Assembly: GCF_037996765.1 (NCBI RefSeq)
Contig: NZ_JBBNAD010000005.1
Coordinates: 32,001 to 96,000, forward strand
Direction of reading: 5' to 3'
Source of the DNA: Bdellovibrio sp. GT3
GTDB taxonomy: Bacteria; Bdellovibrionota; Bdellovibrionia; Bdellovibrionales; Bdellovibrionaceae
Length of the DNA stretch: 64,000 bases
Shown here: positions 39,174 through 48,861 of the stretch, piece by piece
How positions within the stretch are numbered: position 1 is the first letter of the stretch
Layout of the letters: every line of letters begins with the position of its first letter
Translations under genes and position numbers: made by a program
The notes under the pieces: generated by a model
Seen by the model: only the letters and a program-made list of their open reading frames with translations
What the model was told of the DNA's origin: nothing
Databases searched by the model: none

Positions 39174-41002
39174 CCAGCAGTATTCTTGTCAGTCTTCGCG
39201 CGCTCTTCTATAGCTTTTTCAGCCAGAGCGCTTAGACGAACACCAACCTCTGCCAGCTGGTCATTTTTAACTTCACTTGGACAGTCCGCCATCAAGTCAG
39301 TCGCCTTCGCTGTTTTAGGGAATGCGATCACTTCACGAATAGCGTCAGTTTCACAAAGCAACATCACCAGACGATCCAAGCCCCAGGCAATACCACCATG
39401 TGGAGGAGTGCCATACTTCAAGGCCTCAAGGAAGAATCCAAACTTGTGTTCAGTTTCCTCTTTACTCATACCCAAAAGACGGAACATCGCCTGTTGAATT
39501 TCGTTACGATAGATACGGATGGATCCGCCACCCATTTCGTAACCGTTACAAACAAGGTCGTAAGCTTTTGCCAGGATTTTTCCGTAAGCTTCCTCGTTGG
39601 TACCCAGAAGATCATCAAAGGATTCATCTTTTGGAGATGTGAATGGATGGTGACGAGCCACCCAGCGTTTTTCATCCGGAGAGTACTCCAGAAGCGGGAA
39701 ATCCACGACCCATAGGAATTTATAAGCTTTGCCGTCAATCAAACCCAACTCTTTACCCAGGTGCAACCGCAACGTGGAAAGAGCTGCACATGCGATATCG
39801 AATTCATCGCCAACGATCAATGCACAGTCACCTTTTTGTGCGCCCGTGGCTGCAAAGATCTCTGCCAGTTTTTCTGGAGTAAAGAATTTGGATACTGGAG
39901 ATGTCAACGTGCCGTCCGCCTCAGACTTGATCCATACCAAGCCTTTAGCACCTGCACGTTTTGCCATATCAGTCAGTTTGTCGAATTGGCCACGAGAGTA
40001 TGTGCCACCTTTTGGAACAGCGATACCGCGAACAATCGCTCCACGTGCCAAAGCATCATCGAATACTTTGAAGCCCGAACCCGTCACGATGGATTTCAAA
40101 TCTTTGATCTCCATGCCGAAGCGTGTATCTGGCTTATCGATACCATAACGATCCATCGCATCTTGGTATGTCATGCGCGGGATTTCCCCCACGTCGATAC
40201 CTTTGATCTCTTTCCAGATCATACGCAGCATTTTTTCATTCATCGCCATGATGTCCTCTTGGTCGATGAAAGACATTTCCATATCAATTTGCGAAAACTC
40301 CGGCTGACGATCCGCACGCAAGTCTTCGTCACGGAAGCAACGAGCAATTTGGAAATAGCGATCGTAACCGCCAATCATCAAAAGCTGTTTCAGAGTTTGC
40401 GGAGACTGAGGCAATGCATAGAACGTACCTTGGTTCACACGAGAAGGAACCAAATAGTCACGAGCACCCTCAGGAGTGGATTTATACAAAATTGGAGTTT
40501 CCACTTCAATAAAGCCATTGTCAGACAAGAAACGTCGAACCACTTGAGCCACTTTATGACGAGTGATTAAGTGAGACTGCAAACGCTCCGTACGCAAATC
40601 CAGGTAACGGTACTTCAGACGAAGCATTTCATTGACGTTGTTATCGCCGGCTTGGAATGGCGGAACTGCGGACTCATTTAGAATTTCACAACGTGTGGCT
40701 TCAATTTCGACCTCACCCGTTTTGATTTTAGTATTCTTCATGCCATCAGGACGAGCACGAACAACGCCTTCAACAGCGACAACGAACTCACCACGCAGAT
40801 TTTTTGAAGCAGCTGTTTCAGCTTTGTTTGGATCCAGAACAACTTGAACGATGCCTTCGCGATCGCGCAAATCAATGAACACCAAGTTCCCGTGATCGCG
40901 TCGAACATCGACCCAACCCATCACAACAACTTTTTGCCCAACATTAGCGGCCGTCATTTTACCGCAATAATCAGTTCTCTTCAGATCCTTAACAAATTTC
41001 AT
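39170..41002 (-). CDS. aspS: Aspartyl-tRNA synthetase, bacterial type
   Basis: Class II synthetase that charges tRNA-Asp. N-terminal OB-fold anticodon domain ([31 protein letters not shown]), motif 1 region, motif 2 [24 protein letters not shown] (about residue 215), the inserted GAD domain of the bacterial type (about 290-410), and motif 3 [13 protein letters not shown]. Length 610. Whether it is discriminating or also charges tRNA-Asn cannot be told here. Confidence 0.96.
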   Translation of the reverse strand: MKFVKDLKRTDYCGKMTAANVGQKVVVMGWVDVRRDHGNLVFIDLRDREGIVQVVLDPNKAETAASKNLRGEFVVAVEGVVRARPDGMKNTKIKTGEVEIEATRCEILNESAVPPFQAGDNNVNEMLRLKYRYLDLRTERLQSHLITRHKVAQVVRRFLSDNGFIEVETPILYKSTPEGARDYLVPSRVNQGTFYALPQSPQTLKQLLMIGGYDRYFQIARCFRDEDLRADRQPEFSQIDMEMSFIDQEDIMAMNEKMLRMIWKEIKGIDVGEIPRMTYQDAMDRYGIDKPDTRFGMEIKDLKSIVTGSGFKVFDDALARGAIVRGIAVPKGGTYSRGQFDKLTDMAKRAGAKGLVWIKSEADGTLTSPVSKFFTPEKLAEIFAATGAQKGDCALIVGDEFDIACAALSTLRLHLGKELGLIDGKAYKFLWVVDFPLLEYSPDEKRWVARHHPFTSPKDESFDDLLGTNEEAYGKILAKAYDLVCNGYEMGGGSIRIYRNEIQQAMFRLLGMSKEETEHKFGFFLEALKYGTPPHGGIAWGLDRLVMLLCETDAIREVIAFPKTAKATDLMADCPSEVKNDQLAEVGVRLSALAEKAIEERAKTDKNTAG

Positions 41003-41205
41003 GGATAACCCTTATCAAAGGAAAGAATGCCCAGAAAAAGCCCAAGCATTCAAAAATACTCTCATTTCCCGGATCAAACGTCAAAACCCAACGCCCAGTT
41101 TAATCGCGGCCAAAGCCTAGTAAAGCTCGGAGCCATAACCCTTCCCAACGCCAGAGCCTCAGCTATATACTCAAACTCTAAGTTGTACGTAGAAAGGACC
41201 GAAGT

Positions 41206-41511
41206 ATGCCTAAATTCACGATTAATCACGATTCCTCTCACTCCGCGCCTGAAGCCTATAAGAAAATCAAAGAATTTTTAGCAAACGACCTTGATATTCG
41301 TAAATTCGATCCCAAATTGAAGTGCGATTTCAGTGATGGAACGATGAGTTGCAAAATGAATGGCTCCCAGTTCAAAGCGGACATGAATGTTGCCGCTGCG
41401 GGCAATGGCAGTAAGGTGTCAGTGACCGTGGATCTGCCGTTGATGCTGACTCCGTTCAAAGGTAAGGTTCAGGAAACTTTGGAAAGAAAGCTCGCTAAGT
41501 ATTTGGGCTGA
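41206..41511 (+). CDS. PHA granule-region-like protein
   Basis: A 101-residue protein resembling the polyhydroxyalkanoate system family (PF09650 style): TINHDSSHSAPEAYKKIKEFL, a middle FSDGTMSCKMNGSQFKADMNV with alternating strands, and VDLPLMLTPFKGKVQETLERKLAKYL at the end. No PHA synthase is near, so it may simply share the fold. AAAGGA precedes ATG 41206, and a TATACT-like -10 lies at about 41165. Confidence 0.75.
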   Translation: MPKFTINHDSSHSAPEAYKKIKEFLANDLDIRKFDPKLKCDFSDGTMSCKMNGSQFKADMNVAAAGNGSKVSVTVDLPLMLTPFKGKVQETLERKLAKYLG

Positions 41512-41539
41512 TTCTTTTCTTTCCGTTTAAAAAGGTTGT

Positions 41540-42670
41540 ATGGCAAAAACCAAGGCGAAAACCTCCACGTCGAAAGACACAAAAAAGGTAAAGGCGGCTT
41601 CCAGCGAAGCCAGTCCGAAAAAACCTGCGCCTAAAAAAACTGCCAAAGACAAAATCGAAACCAAACAAGTCGTGGCGGAAATCGTTGATGATGAATCCGC
41701 CGAATCCTCACTGGAACATGCCGAAGCCGACAAAGCCTATGCCGTTCCTTCCAATGAAGATGACAACGTTGAAATTCTGGAGCCGGAGCCCTCGTCCAAT
41801 CTGCCAAGTGTAGATAACTCCAAGGCCATAACTTCCTCAGATCCTCTGGCAATATACCTGAACGAAATTCGCCGGTACCGCGTTCTGACCAAAGAGGAAG
41901 AAATCGCCCTGGCTAAAAAGTATTTTGAAACCAAGGATCCGGAAGCAGCGCAAGCCCTGGTTAAATCCAACTTACGCTTCGTGGTGAAAGTGGCCGCTGA
42001 GTATTCCAAGTTCGGCGCAAAAATGATCGACCTTATTCAGGAAGGCAATGTGGGATTGATGCACGCCGTGCGTGAGTTCAATCCGTACAAAGGCGCCCGT
42101 CTGATCACTTATGCTGTGTGGTGGATTAAAGGTTATATTCAGGAATACCTGATGCGCCAGTATTCCATGGTCCGCATCGGCACAACTCAAAATCAAAGAA
42201 AGCTTTTCTATCAACTGCAAAAAGAAAAGAACGCTTTGGATGCGATGGGCATTGAACCCACGACAGCATTGATCAGTTCGCGCCTGGGAATCCCCGAGGA
42301 TGAAGTGCGCGACATGGCCATGCGCATGACCGGTCGTGATGTCAGCCTGGATAAACCGGTAGATGAAGATTCCGGAACCAGCCTGGGTGATTTGCAGAAA
42401 AGTCCCGATAACCAGGCGCCGTTGGACGAGCAATTGGCCCGCCAGGAACAACTTGAAATTCTGAAAAACAAAATTGAAGAGATCCGTCCCGATCTTTCCG
42501 ACCGCGAGAAAATCATTTTGGACGAACGTATTCTGAATGACGAGCCATTGACGTTACAGGAAATTGGCGAAAAATACGGAATCACCCGCGAGGCCGTCCG
42601 CCAGATGGAAGCGCGTCTTATGAAAAAGATCAAAGCGAAAATGGAAGAATCCGAAGACGAGAGTGAGTGA
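41540..42670 (+). CDS. RpoH-like (sigma-32 family) sigma factor with long N-terminal extension
   Basis: Group 3 sigma-70 family factor, 376 residues. Residues 1-90 are an extension: a Lys/Ala/Thr-rich basic segment (about 1-38) followed by an acidic one (about 45-90). Then region 1.2/2 (DPLAIYLNEIRRYRVLTKEEEIALAKKY, LIQEGNVGLMHAVREFNPYKGARLITYAVWWIKGYIQEYLM), an RpoH-box-like SMVRIGTTQNQRKLFYQLQ, region 3, and region 4 with TLQEIGEKYGITREAVRQMEARLMKKI. It probably directs a heat-shock or general stress regulon. Not linked to a sensor gene here. Confidence 0.85.
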   Translation: MAKTKAKTSTSKDTKKVKAASSEASPKKPAPKKTAKDKIETKQVVAEIVDDESAESSLEHAEADKAYAVPSNEDDNVEILEPEPSSNLPSVDNSKAITSSDPLAIYLNEIRRYRVLTKEEEIALAKKYFETKDPEAAQALVKSNLRFVVKVAAEYSKFGAKMIDLIQEGNVGLMHAVREFNPYKGARLITYAVWWIKGYIQEYLMRQYSMVRIGTTQNQRKLFYQLQKEKNALDAMGIEPTTALISSRLGIPEDEVRDMAMRMTGRDVSLDKPVDEDSGTSLGDLQKSPDNQAPLDEQLARQEQLEILKNKIEEIRPDLSDREKIILDERILNDEPLTLQEIGEKYGITREAVRQMEARLMKKIKAKMEESEDESE

Positions 42671-42982
42671 TTAAAATTGCCACTCTAAGTTTGCAACCAC
42701 TCTCACCTTGTTTTGAGTTTGGCCTTTGAAATCATCCAATGCCAATTGGCTTTTAAATTTACAGCCCAACTTTTTAGCTGTCTCCACCCAACTGACCTGA
42801 ACTTCCTGCACATCAACTTCGGGTTGTACGTCATGATGATAAACCACATCCGTATTTAGTTTCTCAAGACCGGCTGTGCGCCAATTCACCCGGTAAGCCG
42901 CCATGGAAGCCTCTGCCGCGGTTGCTTGAAAGATTAAGAAAAAGCCTACTAAGATTGTGATTGTTTGAATTACTGTCTTCAT
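42671..42982 (-). CDS. Secreted hypothetical protein
   Basis: A 103-residue protein with a signal peptide (MKTVIQTITILVGFFLIFQATAAEA). The mature part has a strand-rich segment (DVVYHHDVQPEVDVQEVQVSW) and one cysteine. Start at ATG 42982, though the ribosome site is poor, so a nearby start cannot be excluded. Its stop abuts the RpoH-like gene tail to tail. No family recognised. Confidence 0.65.
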   Translation of the reverse strand: MKTVIQTITILVGFFLIFQATAAEASMAAYRVNWRTAGLEKLNTDVVYHHDVQPEVDVQEVQVSWVETAKKLGCKFKSQLALDDFKGQTQNKVRVVANLEWQF

Positions 42983-43085
42983 GAATCTAATACTACCGGA
43001 GCACAACAGAAATCACTCACTCACATTCAAGTCGTTTCAAGACATATTCCAAGTTCCTTGCAGAAACAAAATGCAGGCCCCCACT

Positions 43086-43415
43086 TTAGTGGAACTGTGC
43101 CGGTACCTCTGATCCACGGACCTCACCGTCAGGTCGATCTGGATCAACTCTCAAAGCCCCTCCTGCAGAAGGATGGCAGTCTTTACTATGATTCTCGAGT
43201 TTTGCGAGATCATTCATTTTCGTCATTTGAGACTGATCAGGGCAAGGCAACACACCAGGTCTTTGGAATACACCCTTGGAGCGCAACGCCCGATCCACAT
43301 CCGGAGAGTTGCTATAGTCGTTAATCATTTGATCCATATTCGAAGAAGGCGCGGCGTATACTGGTGTCGCTGCGGAAATTATCAAACCTGCTAAAAACAA
43401 CATTGGAGTTCGCAT
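43086..43415 (-). CDS. Secreted small hypothetical protein
   Basis: A 109-residue protein with a clear signal peptide (MRTPMLFLAGLIISAATPVYA) and a short acidic/Pro-rich mature part with two cysteines (LPCPDQ, KDCHPS). AGGAGG lies 5 bases before ATG 43415. It ends in a hydrophilic, Arg/Asp/Gly-rich tail. No family recognised. It follows the fliA operon terminator. Confidence 0.7.
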   Translation of the reverse strand: MRTPMLFLAGLIISAATPVYAAPSSNMDQMINDYSNSPDVDRALRSKGVFQRPGVLPCPDQSQMTKMNDLAKLENHSKDCHPSAGGALRVDPDRPDGEVRGSEVPAQFH

Positions 43416-43582
43416 AATGACCTCCTATAACATCCCTATACTACCACATCCCAAACCTTCAGAGCCCCACCCAATGCCAACTGCCACTCTCACGGCACTC
43501 TCACCCTCGCCCAACGTCACACCCCAAACCCAATCCCAAACCAAAGTCCCGAATCAACGGTCCTTGGGGGTATCGGAAAACA

Positions 43583-43612
43583 AAAAACGCCAGGGGTTAG
43601 CTGGCGTTTTTC
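43583..43612 (-). terminator. Terminator after fliA
   Basis: AAAACGCCAG (43584-43593), a 7-base loop, CTGGCGTTTT (43601-43610). On the minus strand it lies 31 bases past the fliA stop and is followed by a U-run. The A-run on the other side makes it usable in both directions. Confidence 0.85.
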
Positions 43613-43642
43613 TAGGTGTGATAGAAACTTTTATTAAAACGA

Positions 43643-44428
43643 TTAGGCTACTTCTAGTTCGCCGGCGCCGATTGTGGCTGCCAGTTTTGCACGAAGGCGC
43701 GTAACTGCTTGAGCATGAAGTTGGGACACGCGGGATTCAGTGACTCTTAGAACCTGACCGATTTCTTTCAGATTCAGGTCTTCGTAGTAGTACAACGAAA
43801 GAACCAGGCGTTGTCTTTCCGGAAGTTCCTCAATCGCAGTCGCCACAACCTCTTTGATGTTTTTCACATTCAATTGATTGAACGGACTGTTGGTGCGGGA
43901 GCCTTCCAGGATATCCATGATGGATTTTTTATCTGTATTACTGAATGTCGTCGCCTGATCGATTGGCAACAAGCTCACAGGGCGAACTTGGTTTACCAGA
44001 TCATGGAACTCATCGATGTTCACGTTAAGTGCTTTGGCAACTTCCTCGTCCGTAGCAGTACGGCCCAAGTCAGCTTCCAATTGAACCATGGTGCGATCCA
44101 AAAGTTTTGCCTTGTCACGGATGGAGCGAGGCACCCAGTCTTGGGCACGAAGTTCATCCAGAATGGCACCGCGAATACGGAATTCAGCGTATGTCTTGAA
44201 TTTATTATCACGTGTGGAGTCGTATTTTTCGATGGCGTCCATCAAACCGATAACACCAGCGGAAACCAAATCATCCAATTCGATGTTAGAAGGAAGTCTA
44301 ACGGCGATCTTCTGAGCGATAAACTTAATAAGTGGAGCGTATTCTCTAATAAGGTCGTCTTTTTTAGTCGGCGCGAGCTGACGTGGCTCATCCTTGTACT
44401 TCTTCAACAAAGCCGCATTTTTCCCCAT
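43643..44428 (-). CDS. fliA: Flagellar sigma factor FliA (sigma-28)
   Basis: Group 3 sigma factor of 261 residues. Region 2: IKFIAQKIAVRLPSNIELDDLVSAGVIGLMDAIEKYD with KFKTYAEFRIRGAILDELRAQDWVPRSIRDKAK, the FliA-type block. Region 3 follows and region 4 is ELPERQRLVLSLYYYEDLNLKEIGQVLRVTESRVSQLHAQAVTRLR. It should direct late flagellar, chemotaxis and attack-phase genes. Last gene of the fliL-fliA run and the probable reader of the TCAA-N15-CCGATA elements in this window. FlgM is not seen here. Confidence 0.96.
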   Translation of the reverse strand: MGKNAALLKKYKDEPRQLAPTKKDDLIREYAPLIKFIAQKIAVRLPSNIELDDLVSAGVIGLMDAIEKYDSTRDNKFKTYAEFRIRGAILDELRAQDWVPRSIRDKAKLLDRTMVQLEADLGRTATDEEVAKALNVNIDEFHDLVNQVRPVSLLPIDQATTFSNTDKKSIMDILEGSRTNSPFNQLNVKNIKEVVATAIEELPERQRLVLSLYYYEDLNLKEIGQVLRVTESRVSQLHAQAVTRLRAKLAATIGAGELEVA

Positions 44429-44508
44429 ATTTATCCCTCTTGAAGTCTATGTTAACAAACACCCAAGTGTGCTGAAAGTCCAATTCTGTATCGGACCAGT
44501 AGATCGCT

Positions 44509-45339
44509 TTAAGCGACCCCCACCACTTGATCCCAAAACATCTGCATTCCTCCATTAGCTTCAATAAGCTTCGAGGAAGTTTCCAACTGCGCAGATATTT
44601 GACGAATCGCCTTGGAAGATTCCGCACCGACATCGTGTCTCACAATGAGACGCTGCATTTGTGTTGCTTTTCTTAAAACCGAATCATTTGGAACTGAGCC
44701 CCAGTAATCAAGACCAATGTACAGGAAGCGATTCACAACATCGTTGAATCGTTTGTACAAACTCATGCCCTCTTCTTCATCACGCACTTGATTGCAGATG
44801 ATCGAGAAGTGATTCACTTTGTAGTTCTTGTTCAAAACTTTGATAAGTGCGTAGGCATCGGCGAAGCTGGAAGGATCCGGCGTGATAACAACGCTGACTG
44901 ACTGAGCTGCGGAATTCAGGAACAATACGTTTTCCGCAATTCCCGGTGCCGTATCAATCAAAAGAAAATCAAAACCCATTGGCAGGGAGCCAATAGCTTC
45001 CACCATTGCACGTCTTTCGAAGTGATTCAGGTTGTTGAACTCAACAACACCGCTGCCACCCGGAATCAGGAACACATCCTTGGACACTTCCAAAAGAATG
45101 TCCTTCATTTCCTTGCGACCCGCCAGAATGTCGTGAATGCTGCCCTGGCTTTTTGCACCAAACATGATATCCACGTTCGCCATGCCCAGATCACCATCAA
45201 GAATCAAAACCTTTTTGCCTTTTTGCGCCAGGCTCAACGCCAGATTTGCAACCAACGTTGTTTTACCAACACCACCCTTTCCAGAAGTGATACTGATTGT
45301 TCTTGTGCGATAGAGATCAAAAGTATTTAAACGACTCAT
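44509..45339 (-). CDS. flhG: FlhG (MinD-like flagellar number regulator)
   Basis: A MinD/ParA-type ATPase that limits flagellar number with FlhF. Deviant Walker A TSGKGGVGKTTLVANLA (about residues 18-34), then LILDGDLGMANVDIMFG, the Walker B-like FLLIDTAPGIAENVLFLNSAAQS and PDPSSFADAYALIK. Length 276. Overlaps flhF by 4 bases. The gene is followed by an 80-base gap before fliA. Confidence 0.94.
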   Translation of the reverse strand: MSRLNTFDLYRTRTISITSGKGGVGKTTLVANLALSLAQKGKKVLILDGDLGMANVDIMFGAKSQGSIHDILAGRKEMKDILLEVSKDVFLIPGGSGVVEFNNLNHFERRAMVEAIGSLPMGFDFLLIDTAPGIAENVLFLNSAAQSVSVVITPDPSSFADAYALIKVLNKNYKVNHFSIICNQVRDEEEGMSLYKRFNDVVNRFLYIGLDYWGSVPNDSVLRKATQMQRLIVRHDVGAESSKAIRQISAQLETSSKLIEANGGMQMFWDQVVGVA

Positions 45340-46772
45340 ACAGCCTCAGAATCCTGTTGTTTAAATTTGGTAATTCTAAAAATCAGATCCAGCAGACGCT
45401 CTTTCGTGGCGAACTCGAAATCCTCAGGAACACGAGAACCGATTCCAAATGAGTGTAGTGGAATATCAAAGCGCTTCATAAAGTTATAAATAGTTCCATG
45501 CTGTGTGGACTCATCCAACGAAGTGAAGATCACATCCTTGTAGCCCATCACCGAGTAACGACGACCCAACTCGATCGCATCCGCATCCTTGGTGTTTGAA
45601 GACATGGTCAGATGAATACTTGCGTTCAGTGCCTGAGGTGGCAATAGATTGCGAAGCATCTGAATCTCTTCATTGCTTTTCAGACTTAAACCGGTGAAAT
45701 CAACCAGTACGCAATCAACATTCGCCAGATAGCGCATCAGATTGCTCCAGTCATTTTGAGAGCGAATCACCGAGAAAGGCACATTCAGAATCTGTGCATA
45801 GATCTTCATCTGATCAGCGGCACCCACTTTGAAAGTGTCCGTTGTGAAGATCGCGACTTTCTTGCGCTCACGAACCACCATGTGGCTGGCCATTTTGATC
45901 AATGCCGAAGTTTTTCCGCTACCCGCCGGGCCGACGAAGCAGTGGATTTTTCCCGCCGTCGGATTCTGGGAGATTTTGATTGCATCCAGAACATGACGAG
46001 CCACAAAGGCCTCTGCAAGAGCTTTGTTTTTCAATTTCAATGGCGACAGCGTCTCCTGCGCATGAGTCAGAATATCGGCTGCGATTTCAGATGCCATTCC
46101 TGAACGAGTCAGTTTTTCAAAGACCGAACTCAAATCATAAGAAATACCGTAGTCAGCACCAGGATGTGCTCCCACGAATGTTTGCGGCATTTGCTGGAAG
46201 TGAGTGATCACCTGTTTCAAGGAGGCAATTTCATTTTTCAAGGCACGAATTTCTTCGTTGTCAGCCGGCGGCTTTACCGGAGCCGCGGGAGCTGGCTTCG
46301 GTTGTAGAGTGGGTGCTGCTTTCTTTGGCTGGAAAACCTGCTCCTGCTCCTGGAAAGCATGCAACGCTCTTTGCGCAGCGTTCTTCACACGCTCTTCAGA
46401 CATTTTTTGCTGACGGGCGTATTCGTTTTCATCCTCAATATCAATGTAACGACGTTGTGTGATCGGTGCTGGAGCCTGGCTTTTTTGCACATGCTTTTCC
46501 ACCATTTTGTGAATCAACTCTTTTTGCTGACGAGCTGTACTGGCAAGGAATCTTTCACGATCCTGCTCACGCAAGCGTGATTCTGCAAATTTCTTTTTTT
46601 GCAGAGTTTCCTCGGAAACCGCGGCTGTGATTTCCACACTGCCTTCACCAACCAGGCCGAAGCTTTTATTGTTGTCACGGGCAGAGAGAATAATGGCGTC
46701 AGGTCCCAATTGGGACTTCACCATCTCCAGAGCTTCCTTCATTGTACGTGCTTCAAATTTCTTAACCTGCAT
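45336..46772 (-). CDS. flhF: FlhF, SRP-type GTPase for flagellar placement
   Basis: A 478-residue GTPase that places the flagellar basal body at the pole. N-terminal MQVKKFEARTMKEALEMVKSQLGPDAIILSARD is family-typical. A basic/Gln-rich middle (about 60-200) precedes the NG domain with FVGPAGSGKTSALIKMA (about residue 284), FTTDTFKVGA and DCVLVDFTGLSLKSN; the usual DTAG-type motif is DFTG here. Overlaps flhA by 11 bases and flhG by 4. Confidence 0.94.
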   Translation of the reverse strand: MQVKKFEARTMKEALEMVKSQLGPDAIILSARDNNKSFGLVGEGSVEITAAVSEETLQKKKFAESRLREQDRERFLASTARQQKELIHKMVEKHVQKSQAPAPITQRRYIDIEDENEYARQQKMSEERVKNAAQRALHAFQEQEQVFQPKKAAPTLQPKPAPAAPVKPPADNEEIRALKNEIASLKQVITHFQQMPQTFVGAHPGADYGISYDLSSVFEKLTRSGMASEIAADILTHAQETLSPLKLKNKALAEAFVARHVLDAIKISQNPTAGKIHCFVGPAGSGKTSALIKMASHMVVRERKKVAIFTTDTFKVGAADQMKIYAQILNVPFSVIRSQNDWSNLMRYLANVDCVLVDFTGLSLKSNEEIQMLRNLLPPQALNASIHLTMSSNTKDADAIELGRRYSVMGYKDVIFTSLDESTQHGTIYNFMKRFDIPLHSFGIGSRVPEDFEFATKERLLDLIFRITKFKQQDSEAV

Positions 46773-48861
46773 GGCTCATCTCCACAAGTGCAACCGATTG
46801 AACATCCGCATCTGAGGTCAACTCGTTATGCGAAAGCACAACCAATTGAGGTATAAAACGCGAAGTCAGTTTATAAATATGTCTACGGGAAGTCGGACTG
46901 GTCAGCAAAATCGGCTGACTTGCCACTTCCGGATGGTTTTCCACAGCACGTGCGATCTCGTTGATCAGACGATGAGCCGTGTTTGGATCCATCACCAACT
47001 GAACACCCTGCTCTGTTTGCAGAAGTGAGTTGGCGATAAGTTCCTCGATAACCGGATGCAGGGTCATAACTGGAATGTTACCTTGATCCGTTGTGTATTT
47101 TGCGGTGATTCCACGAGCCAAGGATCTGCGAACTGCCTCAGTCAGCATTTCGATATCTTTCGTGCGCGGAGCCTCATCAGCCAAAGTTTCAAAGATAGTC
47201 AGCAAGTTACGAATCGAGATCTGCTCTTTAAGCAGCCCTTGCATAACTCGAACCACAGAGCCCAGGGACATAAGATCCGGGATAAGTTCTTCCACAACTT
47301 TCGGGTGAGACTTTTTGAAGTTTTCCACCAAAGTCGCAGCTTCCTGACGACCCAACAATTCGTGAGCGTGAGAGCGGATGATCTCGGTCAAGTGAGTTGC
47401 CATAACTGTTGGCAAATCCACCACTGTGTAACCAGCGATCTCTGCATCCTCTTTGCGATTCGGAGAAATCCACAAAGCATCCAACCCGAACGCCGGCTCT
47501 TTGGTTTTGATACCATCAATATTTTCAGTAACGTTACCTGGATCCATGGCCAACAAGGATTCAGGACGAAGCATACCGCCACCGACTTTGTTGCCCTTGA
47601 TCATCAGACGGTATTCACCCGGCGCCAACTGCAAGTTGTCGCGGATATGAATACTTGGAACCACAATCCCCAGATCCAAAGCGAATTGCTTACGGATGCT
47701 GACGATACGTTCAAGCAAGTCACCGCTTTGATCAGACTCGACAATGCTGATCAAACCGTAACCAACTTCCAACTCGACCATGTCGACTGGAAGCATGCTT
47801 TCGATGTTTTCTTTTTTCGGAGCGACCGCTTGAGTTTCCAAAGCTTTCTTTTCTGCGGCGGCAGTTTCTGCTTTGTACTTTTTAAGAACCCACGCGATAC
47901 CACAAAGGAACCCACCCATCATCAGGAATGGAAGTGTCGGAAGGCCCGGAACCACACCCATCAGGATCAATACACCACCAGAAATCATAACGGCACGTGG
48001 ATTGATCAAAAGCTGGCTCGTAACCTCGTCACCCATGTTTTTCTCTGAGTTCGAAGTACGGGTAACGATAGTACCGGCCGCAGTGGAGATGATCAGAGCC
48101 GGAATCTGCGCAAGCAAACCGTCACCGATCGTCAACATTGTGTAGTACTTGGCCGCGGTACCGATATCCAAACCTTTTTGGATTACACCGATACCTAAAC
48201 CACCCAGGATGTTGATCATCGTAATAATGATACCCGCAATGGCATCACCACGAACGAACTTCGAGGCACCATCCATCGCTCCGTAAAAGTCCGCTTCCTG
48301 TTCGATTTGACGACGGCGTTTACGGGCTTCAACTTCAGTGATGTGACCGGCGTTCAGTTCGGCATCGATCGACATCTGCTTACCTGGCATCGCATCCAAG
48401 GTGAAACGTGCAGCAACTTCGGCCACGCGCCCGGAACCCTTGGTGATAACCATGAAGTTGATGACGATCAGGATTGCAAACATGATAAAACCGATGACGT
48501 AGTTACCGCCGACAACGAAGTTCGCGAAAGATGCGATAACTTCACCGGCTGCGTGCTCGCCTTCATGTCCATGAGTCAGAATCAAACGCGTCGTCGCCAC
48601 GTTCATGGACAGTCGGAACAACGTCGTCATCAAAAGCAACGACGGGAAGGATGTGAAATCCAGAGCTCTTTGTGTATAGATCGAAACCAGAAGAATCAAA
48701 ATACTGATCGCCAACGAGAACGTCAGCGAGATATCCAGCATCATCGGAGGCAATGGAACGATCATCACCGCCAGAATTGCCAGGATACCAAATGCAATAA
48801 AAAGATCCGTATTCTTAGTATACTTTTCGAATCTTTTTAAGAATTGAAACACATCTTCCAT
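46762..48861 (-). CDS. flhA: FlhA, flagellar export apparatus membrane protein
   Basis: A 699-residue core of the type III export gate. Eight N-terminal membrane helices (about 20-320), then FHIPEP-type signature FVVGGNYVIGFIMFAILIVINFMVITKGSGRVAEVAARFTLDAMPGKQMSIDAELNAG with the charged RxxEVxARF block, and a large cytoplasmic domain with CGIAWVLKKYK as a linker. Full length for the family. Overlaps flhF by 11 bases; its ATG shares one base with the flhB stop. Confidence 0.96.
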   Translation of the reverse strand: MEDVFQFLKRFEKYTKNTDLFIAFGILAILAVMIVPLPPMMLDISLTFSLAISILILLVSIYTQRALDFTSFPSLLLMTTLFRLSMNVATTRLILTHGHEGEHAAGEVIASFANFVVGGNYVIGFIMFAILIVINFMVITKGSGRVAEVAARFTLDAMPGKQMSIDAELNAGHITEVEARKRRRQIEQEADFYGAMDGASKFVRGDAIAGIIITMINILGGLGIGVIQKGLDIGTAAKYYTMLTIGDGLLAQIPALIISTAAGTIVTRTSNSEKNMGDEVTSQLLINPRAVMISGGVLILMGVVPGLPTLPFLMMGGFLCGIAWVLKKYKAETAAAEKKALETQAVAPKKENIESMLPVDMVELEVGYGLISIVESDQSGDLLERIVSIRKQFALDLGIVVPSIHIRDNLQLAPGEYRLMIKGNKVGGGMLRPESLLAMDPGNVTENIDGIKTKEPAFGLDALWISPNRKEDAEIAGYTVVDLPTVMATHLTEIIRSHAHELLGRQEAATLVENFKKSHPKVVEELIPDLMSLGSVVRVMQGLLKEQISIRNLLTIFETLADEAPRTKDIEMLTEAVRRSLARGITAKYTTDQGNIPVMTLHPVIEELIANSLLQTEQGVQLVMDPNTAHRLINEIARAVENHPEVASQPILLTSPTSRRHIYKLTSRFIPQLVVLSHNELTSDADVQSVALVEMSHAG

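Noticed and set aside
39761-40570. 269-codon frame opposite aspS
   Set aside because: Antisense to aspartyl-tRNA synthetase with no start context.
44488-44495. TCCGATAC on the minus strand just before fliA, as a possible FliA autoregulatory -10
   Set aside because: The base block is right but no TCAA or TAAA lies 15 bases upstream; the nearest TAAA has 12-base spacing. Not enough for a promoter call.
47056-48048. 330-codon open frame opposite flhA
   Set aside because: It lies fully antisense to a well-supported FlhA gene and shows no family motif or ribosome site; long shadow frames are expected in conserved GC-balanced genes.
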